The position numbers were made by a program, and so were the translations under genes. From Thraustochytrium sp. TN22 (lineage: Eukaryota; Sar; Bigyra; Thraustochytrida; Thraustochytriidae), in contig JABLUY010000050.1 of the NCBI GenBank assembly GCA_013306675.1, forward strand, positions 99,545 through 163,544: DNA of 64,000 nt, written 5' to 3'. Below, one piece after another: positions 45,601-58,944 of this stretch; position 1 is the first letter of the stretch, and each line of letters opens with the position of its first letter. A model generated the notes under the pieces. It did not search any database. It saw only the letters and a list, made by a program, of their open reading frames with translations, and was not told where the DNA came from.

Positions 45601-48600
45601 TGGAGCTTGCGCGGCCCGTGGGCGACGGCGGCGGCGAGAGTACCTCGTAATCGCGGTTGCCCAGCAGCTTGGTTGCCGACGACGAACGCGACCGAGGCGG
45701 CGTCCAGGACTCGCCCGTCACGTCCTCGCTGCGGTGATCGAAGCGCATCGCCGTCCGGTTCCACGACCGCGGCGCGAACATGACCGGGTAGTACGCCCCG
45801 TACAGCTGATTGTCTGCCTGGATCCAGCCCACACGCACTTGCAGGCGCGATATGTCCGCGATGGACTCGATGCGGCTGCGCACCTCCAGGACCGTCACGT
45901 ATAGCAGCTCGCGCCGCGGGATGGACTCCACCAGCGACACGCCCACGCCGCGCAGTGAAAGCTTCAGCTCCATCCACGACGCCAAAATGTTGGCCTTGGC
46001 GGCGCGCGATGACTCGTCCTCTGTGCGCTCACGCGACGTGCGGTGCCCCCCACGGCCAGCCCGGGCGCCCGCTCGTACAGGCGGCACCCCGACCATGTCC
46101 GTGGGCGGCGCTCGAGGCGGGCTGGCGCCCGTACTTGCCAAACGGCTCCGGCCCCTGCCAGGCCCATCAACCTTCTGCGGCGAAAGCTGGTGCTCGCTTG
46201 CGGGGCCAAGCGGCTCCTCGCTATCGGAAGCTCGCCGCCCTGGCGACCTATGGTTCCCGACGTTGTGCTGCGCGCGCCCGTTCTCCTCCGCCGTCGTCTC
46301 TGCCACGTCCGAAGGCGAGGCCGGCAGCGACCTGGGCAGCGCACGACCCGCGAGGCTTCGCATGCCGGCGCTCGCCACCTGCCGGCCGCCCGACATGGAC
46401 CGTGCACGCGGCATGGCCGGGCCCGTGCCCGTGCCCGTGTATGGCTCGTCCTCAACGATGGTGGCGTTCGCGCTGAGGTCGGCGCTCGGCCGACGCAACA
46501 AGACGTCCAAGGTGTCATGCGTGCGCCGGCGCCGGTGGCCGGACTCAAATTGGAGCCCGTCCATGTGCCGGTCGTCGTAGCCCATGTTCATGCCCAGGGA
46601 GCTCGCCTCGTCGCGCTCGCCGCCGCCCTCTGTATCCAAGTCCGCGATCACCGGCGAAGTGAGCTCCAGCTTGTCCGGAACCTCGCGCTGCAGGAGGTCC
46701 TCCCCGTCCTCGCTCATAAAGAGGTCGTCCAGAGTCACCTCCGAGACGCCGATGCTCTCCATCATGTCCTGGTTCGCCGTCAAATTCGGCCACCAGCCTT
46801 CCTCCGCGCCGCCGGCCCCTGCTGACCCGTCCAGCGTCTGCAGGGCCGCCGCGGCGTCCGTCGGCGCCTTGTTGCGCGCGTCCACGATCGACAGCACGCG
46901 CGTCGGGCCGTCCGCGTGTACGCCAATCGTGATGTGCGGCAGCTCGGTTGACGGCGTCGCCATCTGCAGCCGGTCCAGCTCGATGTGGCCCAGCGTCACA
47001 GGCCGGGTCTCCGCCGCGCTGCTGCCCGCTCCGCTCTGGTCCCAGAGCATGCTCCAGATCCCGTGCAGGACACCTGTGGCCTTGCGCACAACCGAACCGC
47101 CCTTGGCGTCTCCGCGCCGCGCCGCACTCGCGTTCGAGCTGCTCGCCAGCGACTCCACCACGAGCGATCGCGACAGCGACAAGTCGTCCCAGGTATATGG
47201 GCAGCTGTGGTACGGGAGCAGAACTTGCTGCGTCTGTGGGGGCGCTCCTCGCTGTACATGTGTTCGTCACCGATCTTCGTTAGCCTTCTCTCAACCCAGC
47301 CCTTTTGCCCACGCCTTTTCCCACAGCGAAACGAATGTGGACGCAGCCCCCATAATGGGAGGCAGACCGACGCGCGCCCGCGGCGGCTCGAGTTGGCCAA
47401 CCGCAAGTTCGCGACGCTGCGTCTTGCTAAGCGAAAACTATCCCAAGACTATGAACCAGTGCTGGCGTTTCGGACGTGGCTCCCCCGAAGTGGAGCCGCA
47501 CCAGCCTGGCAAACTGTCTTGGTGCGATCCTTCTCTCTCTCTTCTTCTCTCTCCCGCTCCTTTCTGTCTCCCTCCTTTGTTCACCCTCATCCGACTCCAT
47601 TGGCTCCTCCTCCGCGTCCTCCTCTTTCGACTTCTGGTGCACGTACCTGGTACAGACGTAGTGTCTGCAGGGAGAGATTGTCGATGCGGTATGGCGGCAA
47701 CGACGGGAGCTCGGGACGGAAGGTGATGAGAATCGTCGAGCTTCCGCCTGCATTCGCCCGGTCCAACGAGACGTCCACGCGCAAGATGTAGACGGCATGA
47801 GTGTGCTCATTGCGTAGACGCACATAGAACTCGCCAATGTTGTCGATGCTGAAACCGCCGCTCCAGATCCAGCCATATTCGTCAAAGCGAACGCAGATCT
47901 CGCGCGGCGCGCTGGCATCACGCCAATGGTACGGCGTCCGCTCACCCGGGCGGATGCTTTCCGCGCGCTCCGAGGACGACGTCAGCACCGAGGCCGACCC
48001 GTAGAGCGCCTGCGTGTCGATGCTCTGCGAGCCAAAGAGGCGCCCGACAGCGCCTCCGATGCCAAAGCCAGCTCCACCCGAGCTGTTCGAGCGCGCCAGC
48101 GGGCGCTGCTTGATCTTTAGCGTCCGTCCCAGTGCATTGATGAGCACGAAGCGCGGCGTCAGCGTAATGACCTTGGTACGCCGGAACTGGCCCTCCGCCA
48201 CGGCGAGCGAGACGCCCAGCACGAAGAGCTGCCGCGGGCTGTCACTTTTGACGTTCCACTGCTGCTTGAGCTCCACCAGGCCGGTTGTGCCAGCCGAGTC
48301 CAAGCCCATCGCCTGCGACCAGCCTGAGTCCGCCGCCTTGACGCAGATGCGGCCCTTCTTGCGCTTCTTGTCTGTGTAGGAGAACATGAGCGGCTCGCCC
48401 ACGCGCTTGTCGCCGTGCGCTACGGTATCGTCCAGAATGTCCAGCAGGCCGCCGGGGGCGCGCCGCTCGCCCGTCACGCCACGCCGGTTCATGTACCGCT
48501 CGCCCAGCTTCTGCCGCATGCGAAGTCGCCGCATCACGGCCATCGCCTCGTTCTGGCCCGCCGCGATGTGACCGCCAAAGGTTTCGGCGAGGCTCGCCGA

Positions 48601-48991
48601 CCGGGACGCCGACCGCACGAGCAGGTGCAGGTCAGAAAGGTTCACGATCCAGTACGGAACGTACAGCACCAGTTTGCGGATACCGCCCGGAAGGACCGAG
48701 AGCTCCACGGACACCGTTAGCGTGCGCCGATTCGAGTCCTTGAGCTGGATCGTCTCCTCGCGCAGCAGTGCCACGCGCGCGTCGTTGCGAATCGCGGACC
48801 ACCGCAACATGCCGCCATCCGCGCCGGCCATTTGCTCCGCCTCGCCATCCATCGTCCGTTTGCCCTCATCGCGGCGATTGCCGTTCATCTCGTCTTCACC
48901 GTATGCATCATCGCCGCCGTCATAGCTATCGCCACCGCGATGCCCAAAGGCGATCTGGCGCAGGCTTGAGGGCGGCACAAGCGGTACGGCC

Positions 48992-49024
<33 letters not shown>

Positions 49025-52000
49025 GTGCTGCTGGTGCTGCTCATGTTGGCATGCACAGCAGCCGCGGCGGCTGCGTCTGAGGGCGTCCCGCCTGTCGCGA
49101 CCCCGGTGGTCGCGTCGCTGCCGCCGTACGGAATGTAGGGGACACCGCTCAGCTGTAGCACGGAGCTCCAGTCAAAACCGGAGAGCCGAACGGTAAGGGA
49201 GAGGTTGGCTTCGGGCCGCACGCCCTGCCACCGCAGCGAGTTGCCGACCGGGAGCTGGCCGTCCGCGGCAGCGTGCGTCACGCCGTCGGACCGCAAGCGG
49301 TATGTCACCGGGCAGGCCAGCAGATTGGACACCAGAAGCGGTGCCTCGAACGAGATGATGCGCAGCGACGTACCCGACGGCGCACCGCGATCCCGCAGGC
49401 GCCGACGCGAGCCGTGTCTGCGCCGCAGTGTGTGGCCCTGAGCGTCTCCTCGCGCGCGCGACGACGAGAGCTGCCGGCCGCTCATTGCGGCCGCGGCCGA
49501 CGAGGCAATGGATGCCTTGTGCGCCACGGTCCCGGAGCCTAGGGACGCGAATTGGGCGCGAGAGAGCGCGGCCGGGGTACGCAGCATGCTGGGCGACGCC
49601 GGCACGCTGTAGGCTGAAGCCTCCGCCGATCCAGCGCCAGCGCCAGGACCGTGAGCGCCGAGCCCACCCGCGCCGGCGCCCGGCCCACCAGGGCTCATGC
49701 TCCCAACACCGGGCACGCCAGCGCCACCGATACCACCGACACCGCCGACACCTGCGCCGGCGCCGCGCCCCTCTTGGTCCCAGGTGGACGACATGAGCGC
49801 CTGGACGGCGTCCGCGCCTGAACGACAGTCGACCGCGCAGTAGGAGACCAGGTGGCCGCGGCTTTCGCCGGCCGCGTACGGCCCGCCGCCTCCGCCACCG
49901 CCCGCCTCAAAGTCGAGCGTTGTGCGGATGCTGGACGCCTCGGAGCAGTCCTGCGAGAGGTCCGAAGGCAGAGAGATGGCATGGAAGTCGTAGGGGTCGC
50001 TGTAGGCCGAGGGACGAGCGCGAAGTTCTACAACGCGCGCATTCACTAGCTCCGCCACGTGCACAGGCACGGGAAAGACCTCACCGGGGGACAAGCGACG
50101 CTGGAAGAGCTCGGCACCGCCGCCCTGGCCGGGCACCACCACCTCCATGGGCCCGACGCAGTGGTTGCGCAACATCAAGTTGGATCGCACGCAGACCACC
50201 TTGGCCGAGCCCATGAAGACGATGTCGCACGTGATTGTGATGGCGCGCACCTCAGGGTGCTTGCTCGTGGCGCCGAGGCGGAACACGAAGTTGCCCTCGC
50301 GGTCCAGCGGAATGTCGCGCAGGGGCTGCCAGGGTGACTCCTGCAGCGCCGGGTCCGGCGAGCGAATCAGCAGCGAAACGCGGCGGCCCTCGCTCTCCGA
50401 GCCGCCGCGGCGGCCGGTCGCCAGGTTCAGGCCGTCAAAGTGGATTGGCATCTCTGACCCGGACGCCAGCGGGCGCACCTCGCCGTCGCGCGTCCAGAAC
50501 GCAATCGGCAGGCCAGTCTCGTTGTAGATGCGAAAGAGACTCACCGGGTCGCGCTGAAAGTCGCCACGCCCCACGTGGGCCTGGTCCGGGCTCCAAATGT
50601 GCGTCGCGCCGGAGATGCCCTCTACAAAGGCCTCCGTCAAGTTCACATTGAGGATGGACTGCGAGTCGACGCTGGCCGACATGCGGAGCCCAAAGGCCTG
50701 TCCACGGTCCGCCGTAGGCACGAGCGCACGCACCTGCACGCGCCAGGGCTCCAGCAGCGGCTCCCAGGCGCCGAGGCGGTGGTTGTAGTAGTCCGCGCCG
50801 ATCGCAATGCCGGTCCGCGCGAGCAGCCCGTTCGGTCCAATGTCGATGTCGCTATGGGACCGCCGCGCAATAAGCTCCACAACAGGCGAGCTCTGTCCGT
50901 GCATATCGTCCACAAGTAGGAAACGCGCACCGGAGAAGTCGAGCCGAAAGTGCGCGCCGGCGATGGACGGGCCGAGGGTCTTCTCCGCGAGCTCGCCCAC
51001 CGCTGCGCGTGCTGCCGCGCTCTTGTCCTGTGCCGGGGCGTCCGCTTGCTCGGCCGCCGCGGAATCCCGCCCGCCCGCGCGCTCGCTGCGCGGCTCCTCG
51101 GGAGCTGCCGAGTTCTCCAGCGCGCTCTCCAGCCGGTTCGAAAAACGCACGAGGCGCTGCGCCATCTCCCCGACGGCGCGGATTTCCAGGTAGGTGATCT
51201 GCGAGTCGATCTGGCCCATGGTTGCGTCCAGCAGGTGCGTTGGCCGGGCCGTGCCCTCTCGCGCGGCCACGCGGTACCGCACGGATGCTTGGAAGGGCTG
51301 CACTAGCACAGACGGAGCAGACGCGGGCGGACCGCGACGCCGGGTGGCCGCGTTGCCGCCGCCCACGCTGTTGCCGCTGCCGCCGCCTGCGCCGGCGGCT
51401 GCAGCACTTCCGCCATTTCCGCCGTTGCTGCTGCTGCCGCCGCTGCTGCCGCCGCTGCTGCGCCGGCGGACAATGCTGTGCGCGTGCTCAAAGGGCTGGT
51501 GGCCCATGCGCACCGAGCAAGCCGTCATGTCGAGCACCCATTCAGGCTGCTTGGCGCCAACGATGGTCTTCCGCGGGATCGTAAAGGAGCTCCGCGTGAT
51601 GAGATCGCGCTGCTCGATACTTGAGGACAGTTTGGTGGCTAGCGAGAAGTCTAGCGCCACGGTCAGGGAGCGCGAGTCCAGTTGCTTGGGCCGCTCCATC
51701 GCAAACAATTCGAGCCCGGCCACGTCGACCTGCACGTTGGTCGTCTTCTCCCAGAGCACGGAGCGCACGCGCGCGCTCGCGCGCGAGCCGCGCGCTCGCT
51801 TGCCCTGCGGCGAAGCTGCATTTGCTCGGTCCGAGGCGTCGTCGCCCGAGTCAGACGCCCACGAATACACGGGCGCGACGGAGGCAGAGTCCAGACCCAG
51901 GCCAAGACCGCCGCCGCCGCCGCCGCCGCCGCCGCGCGACACCACAGACCGCGAGGGCGTCTCGGACGCGGCCAACTTGCGTGCGTACGAGGTACGACTC

Positions 52001-55000
52001 GCCACGCTCCCGGGCCCAGCGCTGCTCGCGCGAGAGAGCAGCGACTTTGTGCGCTCCAAGAGGTTCGGCACAGCTGATGCTGTCCGCTCCGTCGCGACAC
52101 TCGCCGTGGCGCGCATCTGGCTCGCCGCCGCCGACAGGTAGGCGGCACTCTCGCGCAGTTCATCGTCGGACCCGAGGCGCAGGTCCGGCATGCGCGGCGG
52201 CCACACGCCGAGACGCACGGCGTTCGCCTTGGCCTCCTGGCTCCAGCGTGTCCCATCCAGCACAAGCGTCTCCACCAGACACACTCGCGCACGCGTAAAC
52301 CGCATGCGAATGTCCTCAATCGTGTGCAGCACAAAGTGGTTTGGCTCGGACTGCCTCCGTGCCGGCGCTTCGCGCGCCCGCGACCAATCAACGCGAAGGA
52401 AGGGAAGCGCTTCGGCACCTTCGACGCCCCCGCTCCCCATGTCCTCGTGGGCATCGCGCAGGTGCTTGGGACGCTGGTCCGCGACCAAAAGTCGCCCGGC
52501 CTCCAGCGAGCCGGACTGCGAGCCTCCACGCGTCTCCAGAAACGAGGCGTGGAAAGGCCCGACCTGGAGCAACGTGAGCGACTCCATCGCAGGCTCTGGC
52601 GCGGCGCTGCCAAGTGACTTGCGGCTTCCATGACGACGCACATAACGCATGGCGTCGCGAGCGCCTAACGACGGTGGTGAGGCACGCGGCGGCGGAATGG
52701 CCACGTGGGGCGCGACCAAGCCCTGCCGCTGTCCGTGCTGGCGCGAGGCCGCGTTCCAGAGCAGCTCGAGCGAGACGCGCTCAAGCTCAAAATCCAGCGA
52801 AACCACGAGCGCGTCGCTGTTGTGCATGCGCCCTACACCCGCCTCACTGCTCGATTCCGGAGCGGCCTCGGCCCCACGCGCGTGTGTCGACCGCGATGTC
52901 GCATACGTGGTGCTGGACACCTGCGAAGCGCCATCGCCTAGCTGGATTGCGCCGTGCTCCGGGCCGGCCCCGGGCCCGGACTCTGATGCATTGGTATCCA
53001 TGTTGGCGCGCACGTTGCGCAGCTTGGTGGCCAAGTCCTGGGCGTCGAGGCGCGCGAGGTGGTCCAGCATGCCATTCAGTGTGGCCACGTGTGTGTCGGC
53101 GATACGAACCGACAGCGGGGACATGGAGACGCGCGCCTTGGCCGCGGGTACGGTGCTGCGGGACCTTGCGCCGGGCTGCGCTGGCGCAGGTGCCACGGAA
53201 GCTAGGTTCCACGACCACGTTCTGTGGAGCTCTTCCTCGGTGAGCGCCTGCGTGCAAAACGGGTCGTAGGTAGCGCGGCATACCCAGGCCGTGCCAAGGT
53301 GCCGTACCAGCCGCGTGTTCATGGAGGTATCTTGGATGAGCTTGAAGGACTCCGCCCCGGACGGCCCGGCGGTCTCCGGCACCCGAAGTGACACGTGCGA
53401 GACCTGCAGGGAGATTGCCTCCACTGCATGCATCGCAAATGCGCCGCCGCGCTTGCCTCGGAGCATGGCGACCTGCTCCTCGGGACTCGTGTCACCAAGA
53501 AAGAATCCATTGTGCAGATCGACGGAAGCGACATGCAGCACGCCCATGGGTGTGCCCTGCAGCGAGCTCGGCAGCTCCAGTGAGCAGTCGAACAGCAACA
53601 CCTGCACGCTGTCCAGGTTAAGCAGCGGCGCGAGCCGCACGCTTCGCGGGGGCTCGGCAGCGTTTGGGTGCCGAGTCGCAGGATTATTGTTGTTGTTGCT
53701 GGTGCTGGTGCTGGTGAGGTTGTGACTGCGGTGATGTTGACGTTGATGGTGGTGGTGTGAATGATGAGGATGGTGGTGGTGGTGGTGGTGGTCCTTGGCG
53801 CCACCGTCGCCGCCGTTGGCCTTGGAGCCCTCGTGGTGATGGTCTTCAGTGATGGCAAGAAGCTCCATGTTGCGAGACACAGAACGGAGCAGTTCGCCCT
53901 CGTAAAAGTAGTCCACAAAGGCATGCAAAAAGTGCACGTTGGCACGGCAAAAGAAGGAGCGCACTTGAAACTGCACGTCTGCGCGCAGGGGCAGCGCCGG
54001 GACCGGGAGCTTGGAGGCCTCTTCGAGATCTTCCGGAGAGGGCCGCCCCCCGCCACCTGCCTCCGTAGACGCAGGCTCCGAGGCGCAGCGTGGGCCGCCC
54101 ACCTGGCTGTCGATCACGGGCGTGCAAGTACGTGGTGTGGCCGGGGGCGAGTCGCGCAGATACGAGTCCAGCACCTCGTCCAGGTCGAGGGGCGAAAAGG
54201 GTTGGGGCGTGGCCACTTGCGGTGGCGACGGGAGCCGCTCGTTCGCCGAATCCTCGTCTTCCTCCTCGTCACCGTCGCTGTGGAGCGAAGAATCACGGGC
54301 GTGAGGCGAAGGCATGGAAGAGGACGAGTCAGGCGCCGTTGGGGAGGCAGTCGAAACACCGAACTCCACGAGCAGGCGGCTCCTTCGCCTCAAGTCCGAA
54401 TGGAAGGTGCTCTGCCAGAGCAGCAGCGGACGCTTGTCGTTCTCACGTCGCTGGCTGCCCATCACCAGGACGCCCGGGCTGTCATCTTCATCCTCCAGGT
54501 ATAGCTCCTGCTCAGAGATAGTGAAGGTGGCGCTCTTATCCTTGAAGCTCGTGCGCCGTTGGTCCGTGGAAGACCCGATGCCGGTGACACGGTCGACGAG
54601 CGCGAAGTTACCTAGGCGCGCCGAGAGCGAGGACTGGCCATCCTCGCGCGACGCCGCACGCAACTCCACCTCTTGCACGAGGATCTCGGCGATCGCGTCC
54701 GCAGCCGTCGCCTTGCGCGGAGACGCCGACGGGCTCCCCGCGAATGAGTCCTCAGCCGCGGGGCGCAGGGCGCCGTTCCCGAAGCCGGGCGCGCCGCGCA
54801 GCGCATAGCCTTCTGGCGCGCGACGCGGGGTCGCGCCCTTGCCACTACGCCCAGTCACAAAACACACCTTGAGCTGCTTGAGCGTGGCCTGCACCTGGGC
54901 CGCAATGGCATCGCTCTGAAAGAGCGTGGCGAGCCCGTGCCGCTTGGGCGGCGCCGGCCCGCTGGCCTCGCCATCGCCAAGCGGATCGGCCAATGAAGCA

Positions 55001-58000
55001 GCGCGCGGCTTGTCAGCCGGAGGGACGACCAGAACGCGGCCGAAGGCGTCCAGCATCGTGCTAAGCACGGTCTGGGAAAAGGTCACGTCAACGGCGCCGA
55101 CATTGACGCGAAGGTCGGCGCCGACGCCCACGTAGAGAGGCGAGTCCTTGGCGAGCGCCTGCAGGTCGACCGCAAAAATGGCGGTCTCCGCCTCGGGTTC
55201 GGACAAGAGGCGCGAGCGCTCCAGGAAGCGACCGTGCGCGCCGCGAAGGTGGCTCGCACGGCGGCTCTGTGGCGCCGCCGGGAGCGCCGCGGCCCGGCGC
55301 ACGAGCTGCGGGAACGCGGAGAGCAAGGCTGCGATATCTGGGCCAAGTCGAAAGTGCGTGAGGTCCTGGCCCATGACGTCGTGTACGGCCACAGACCGCA
55401 TGGAAAACTCCATGGAGGTCTCCATGGTGCGGAGCGAGGCACTAAGCGAGATGTTCTCCAGCAGCACGAGCACAATGCCCTCCTGCTCCACGGGCCCCTC
55501 GTCACGCGGCGCGTCCTCGTCCGCCTCATCGGCGCCGGCGCGCGGCAGCACGCCATCCTCATCCTCGTCGTCAGGCCCGACGCCCCCACCGGCGGCAGCC
55601 CGGCGCGGCGCGCCACTCACGCTGCGAACAGTGTCCTCATTGTCGTCCTCGTCCTCACTGGCAAGCACCTCGTCCAGGGCCTCGTCGATGAGCGCCGAGG
55701 AGCTGCGCTTGACCCTGGGCCCACTCTTGCCTTCCACGGCGGCGGGGGGGTCCGCAACGCTGGCGCCGCCGGCCTTTACCGCGGCGTTGAGGCTCTTGGT
55801 CGGTGTGCGGCGTGGATACGGGAGCGACGGGGAGCCTTCGGCCTTCTCGAGCGCCTCGATCTCGTCGAGCCACTGGCGAATGTACGGCTTGATGATGGGC
55901 GCCTGGCGCGGGGAGTCGAACGAGGTGCCACGGCTGTGCGCGTCCCCGCGCGCGCCCCGGCTGGTGGCGTGAGACGGGTCGGACGGGTCAATGGAGTCCT
56001 CTGCCCCGCTCGAGGTCTGATGGCGACGCAGCCCCTCGCGTTCCACGCCCGTCGAGCGGCGGCGAGCGCGCGCCGCATTGTGTGCCGTGGCGGTCTGGCT
56101 GGTGTGCGCAGTGGGGCCCGAGACGCTCTTGGGCTTGGTCACGCTGAGCATGACAAAGGCCACGCTCATGTCGCACTGCACGAAGGACACGTTGATGCGC
56201 TGACGCACCTTGGACGAGACCTCGTCCGCCGCCGCCTCGTGCGGAGCCCCCCCGGGCAGCTCGTCGCCCTGGAGCGCCGACACGAAGCTCGACACGCTCT
56301 CGCTCTCGGCTGTCTGTCGGCGGAACGAGGAGTGGTGTGCCAGGGAGCCCACGGTCGTGTAGAAGTCGTTGTCGAAGTCGTCAATGTCGTCCACGCCGCC
56401 ATTCTCGTCCGCGCCGGCGGACAGGTGATGCTGGTCATGGTCGACGCGCAGCGTCTCGTTCAGCGAGGCGGCCACCGATGCAGACTCCCAGTCGGAAGCG
56501 TCGAGCAGACGCGACGAGGCAGGGTATGGACTGCGGGCTCCCGTGGGCGAGGGCACCTCGCTCGCCGTGGTGGACGCCTCCATAAAGCTCTGCGAGCGGC
56601 GCGCCGACCCCGTGTCCTGACTCCGGCCGGCGCCCGGCGAGCTCGTGGACGCCGAGTTCATGAGCCGCAAAAAGCGATCTTGGCGCGGCATGCCTGAGCC
56701 GACGCTGCTGGCGACGGACTCGGCGCTGCTGCTCAGAAAGAGCGCCGGCATGCGTAAGGGGTCGCCCGCGAAGCCACCAGCCGCGGCGAGACCCACGCCA
56801 GAGCCCACGCGGCTCATGGCAGCGCCAGGACTGGAGTCCGGGACGGGCCCCGTGAGGCCCATGAGCGCCGGGCTGCTGCTCTGCTGGTACGGCGAGAAGA
56901 AGCCAGAGATCGACGTGATGCGAGGGCTGATCTCCGGACCCGCGCTGCCGCCAATCAGGAGCTCGCCGGCACTGAAGGGTGACCGACTCAATCCGTCCTG
57001 CCCTGACCCTTTCCCGACGGCACCGCTGCCAGCACCGCCGCGCGGCGCGTGCACCAGGGCGGACGAGGACGCGGACGAGGACGCTGCAGTGGCTGCGGCT
57101 TGCATTGAGTTGGCCACCAGAGACATGGACTCGAACTTGTCTGGGCTGAGATGGATGTGCAGCGAGGGCAGGCTGGCGAAGAGCTTGACCTTGGGCAGCG
57201 TACGGTCGTACTGCAAGATGCTGACGCAGAGAACGACGTTGAAGGTGAAGCGGTCGATGACGTGCATCTGTAGACGGTGCTGGTCAATGCTGGAGCGCCA
57301 GTTCGCAGAGAGGCTGCTCGCGAGCACCTGTACGTTGGAGCACGAGATCTTGTACTCGTCGAAGAAGCGCGACATCTCGCTCGCGGACCGCGTGCTCTCC
57401 GCGATGCTGCCGGCCCGCCTACGCGCGCGCGGCGGCAGGCCGCCGCCGCCGCCGCCGGCGGCCGCAGCTGCGGCCGCGGTAGCAGAGGCCTCGTCCGGCC
57501 CTGCGCTCTGCGCGGCGTTTGCCGCGGCGGCGCTTGCCGCGGCGGCTGCGTTGGCGGATGGCGCAGATGCGGAGGCGCCACGCGCGCGTTTCGAGGCAAC
57601 GTCCGGTGCGAGCGCCTCGAGCTTGACGGGCGAGAGCGCCTTGTCGCGGATGGTCATGCGGCCGAAGTCTATAAGCACAAGCCTGACGTCCTCGTCCGGG
57701 GTATCGGGCGAGACCTGCTGGTGCAAGATGAGGAGCGGCGCCTGCATGTCAACGTCCATGGAGACGGAAAAGTGGTTGCGATGTGCGAACTCGTACTTGG
57801 CCCGATTGCGCGACTGCACGGTGGAGAGGTCGTTGATGGAGGCCAACTGGGCCTCCTTGTATGTAAAGACCGAGTCCGGGATGCTAAAGGCGGCAGACAC
57901 GCGCTCGACGCAGGACGGGCTATAGACGAGCTCCAGCGGCCGAAGTCGGACGCGCATTGACATATCGGCGCCGGTCTCCGGGCAGTGCGAATCGACCTCG

Positions 58001-58911
58001 AGCGAGAAGACAGCCGGTGGCCGCGCGCGGCCGCGCGCCATGCGGCCGCGGCTGCGCGAGGACCGCGCGCCCCAGAGCTCGCTGTTGGTATCGCCAATCG
58101 TGTTGGTGCCGGCGCCGGCAACACCTCCGCCTGCACCCCCGTTGTTCCCGCCGCCACCGCGCATGCGCGAGCGCAGGTGGCGCAGGGAGCCGTCCTCGCT
58201 GACGCCCTCCGCGAAAGAGGTGGACTCGTCGACGTCGCCGCCAGAGCCGCGCACGGTATCGTACTCGGAAAAGGCGGCCATGAGAGGCTCGGGCGCCGGG
58301 CCCGAGTCGTCCACGTCGGTCCCGCCAGCGAGGTCAAAGGGACTGAGTGTGGCCGCGCCCCAAGCGGCCGCGGACGTGAGCGAGGTCGAATGGCGGCGGC
58401 GCTCGACGTTGCGCGCATTGCGCTGGCGGAGTTGGCGCTCCGCCGCCGCGAGGCGGCGGCGATAGTTGAGCTCCATGCGTTCCGCCGCGTTGCTCCACGC
58501 GGGCGGCGTGGCGTGCGAAAGACGGTCCATGTCGGAGACGGCAGACATGCTGGACGAGAAGTTGTCCGGCAGGCCGCTGCCGGTCTCCTTGAGCGCGACG
58601 ATCTTCGCGAAGCGCTGGTCTGGAGAGCACCAGTCGAAGACTTCGAGGTTCTCGAGCGACATGAGCGCGCGCGCCGTCCCGTTCTCGCGCCTGGACACGT
58701 GCACGCTGCTGCCGAAAAAGTGGGCGTCCAGGAGAAGGTCGGGCGCCGCCAAGGCGCTCGCCCCGTCCGCGTTGTCCCACAGTTGCAGGCGGCACTCCTC
58801 CATGCGGAAGCGCATCACGAGCTTGAAGCGAACGCCGCGCGCGTGCGCGGCCCCACGTCCGCCTGCCGCCTTGCCGCCCTGCTGGGCGCGGCCCGCGCCG
58901 GTCGGCGTGGA

Positions 58912-58944
<33 letters not shown>

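Noticed and set aside
42662-47182. Treating the VPS13 C-terminal frame (ATG at 47182) as a separate gene
   Set aside because: The conserved VAB motif continues upstream of that ATG to a splice acceptor, and joining it to the donor at 47646 restores one VPS13 protein.
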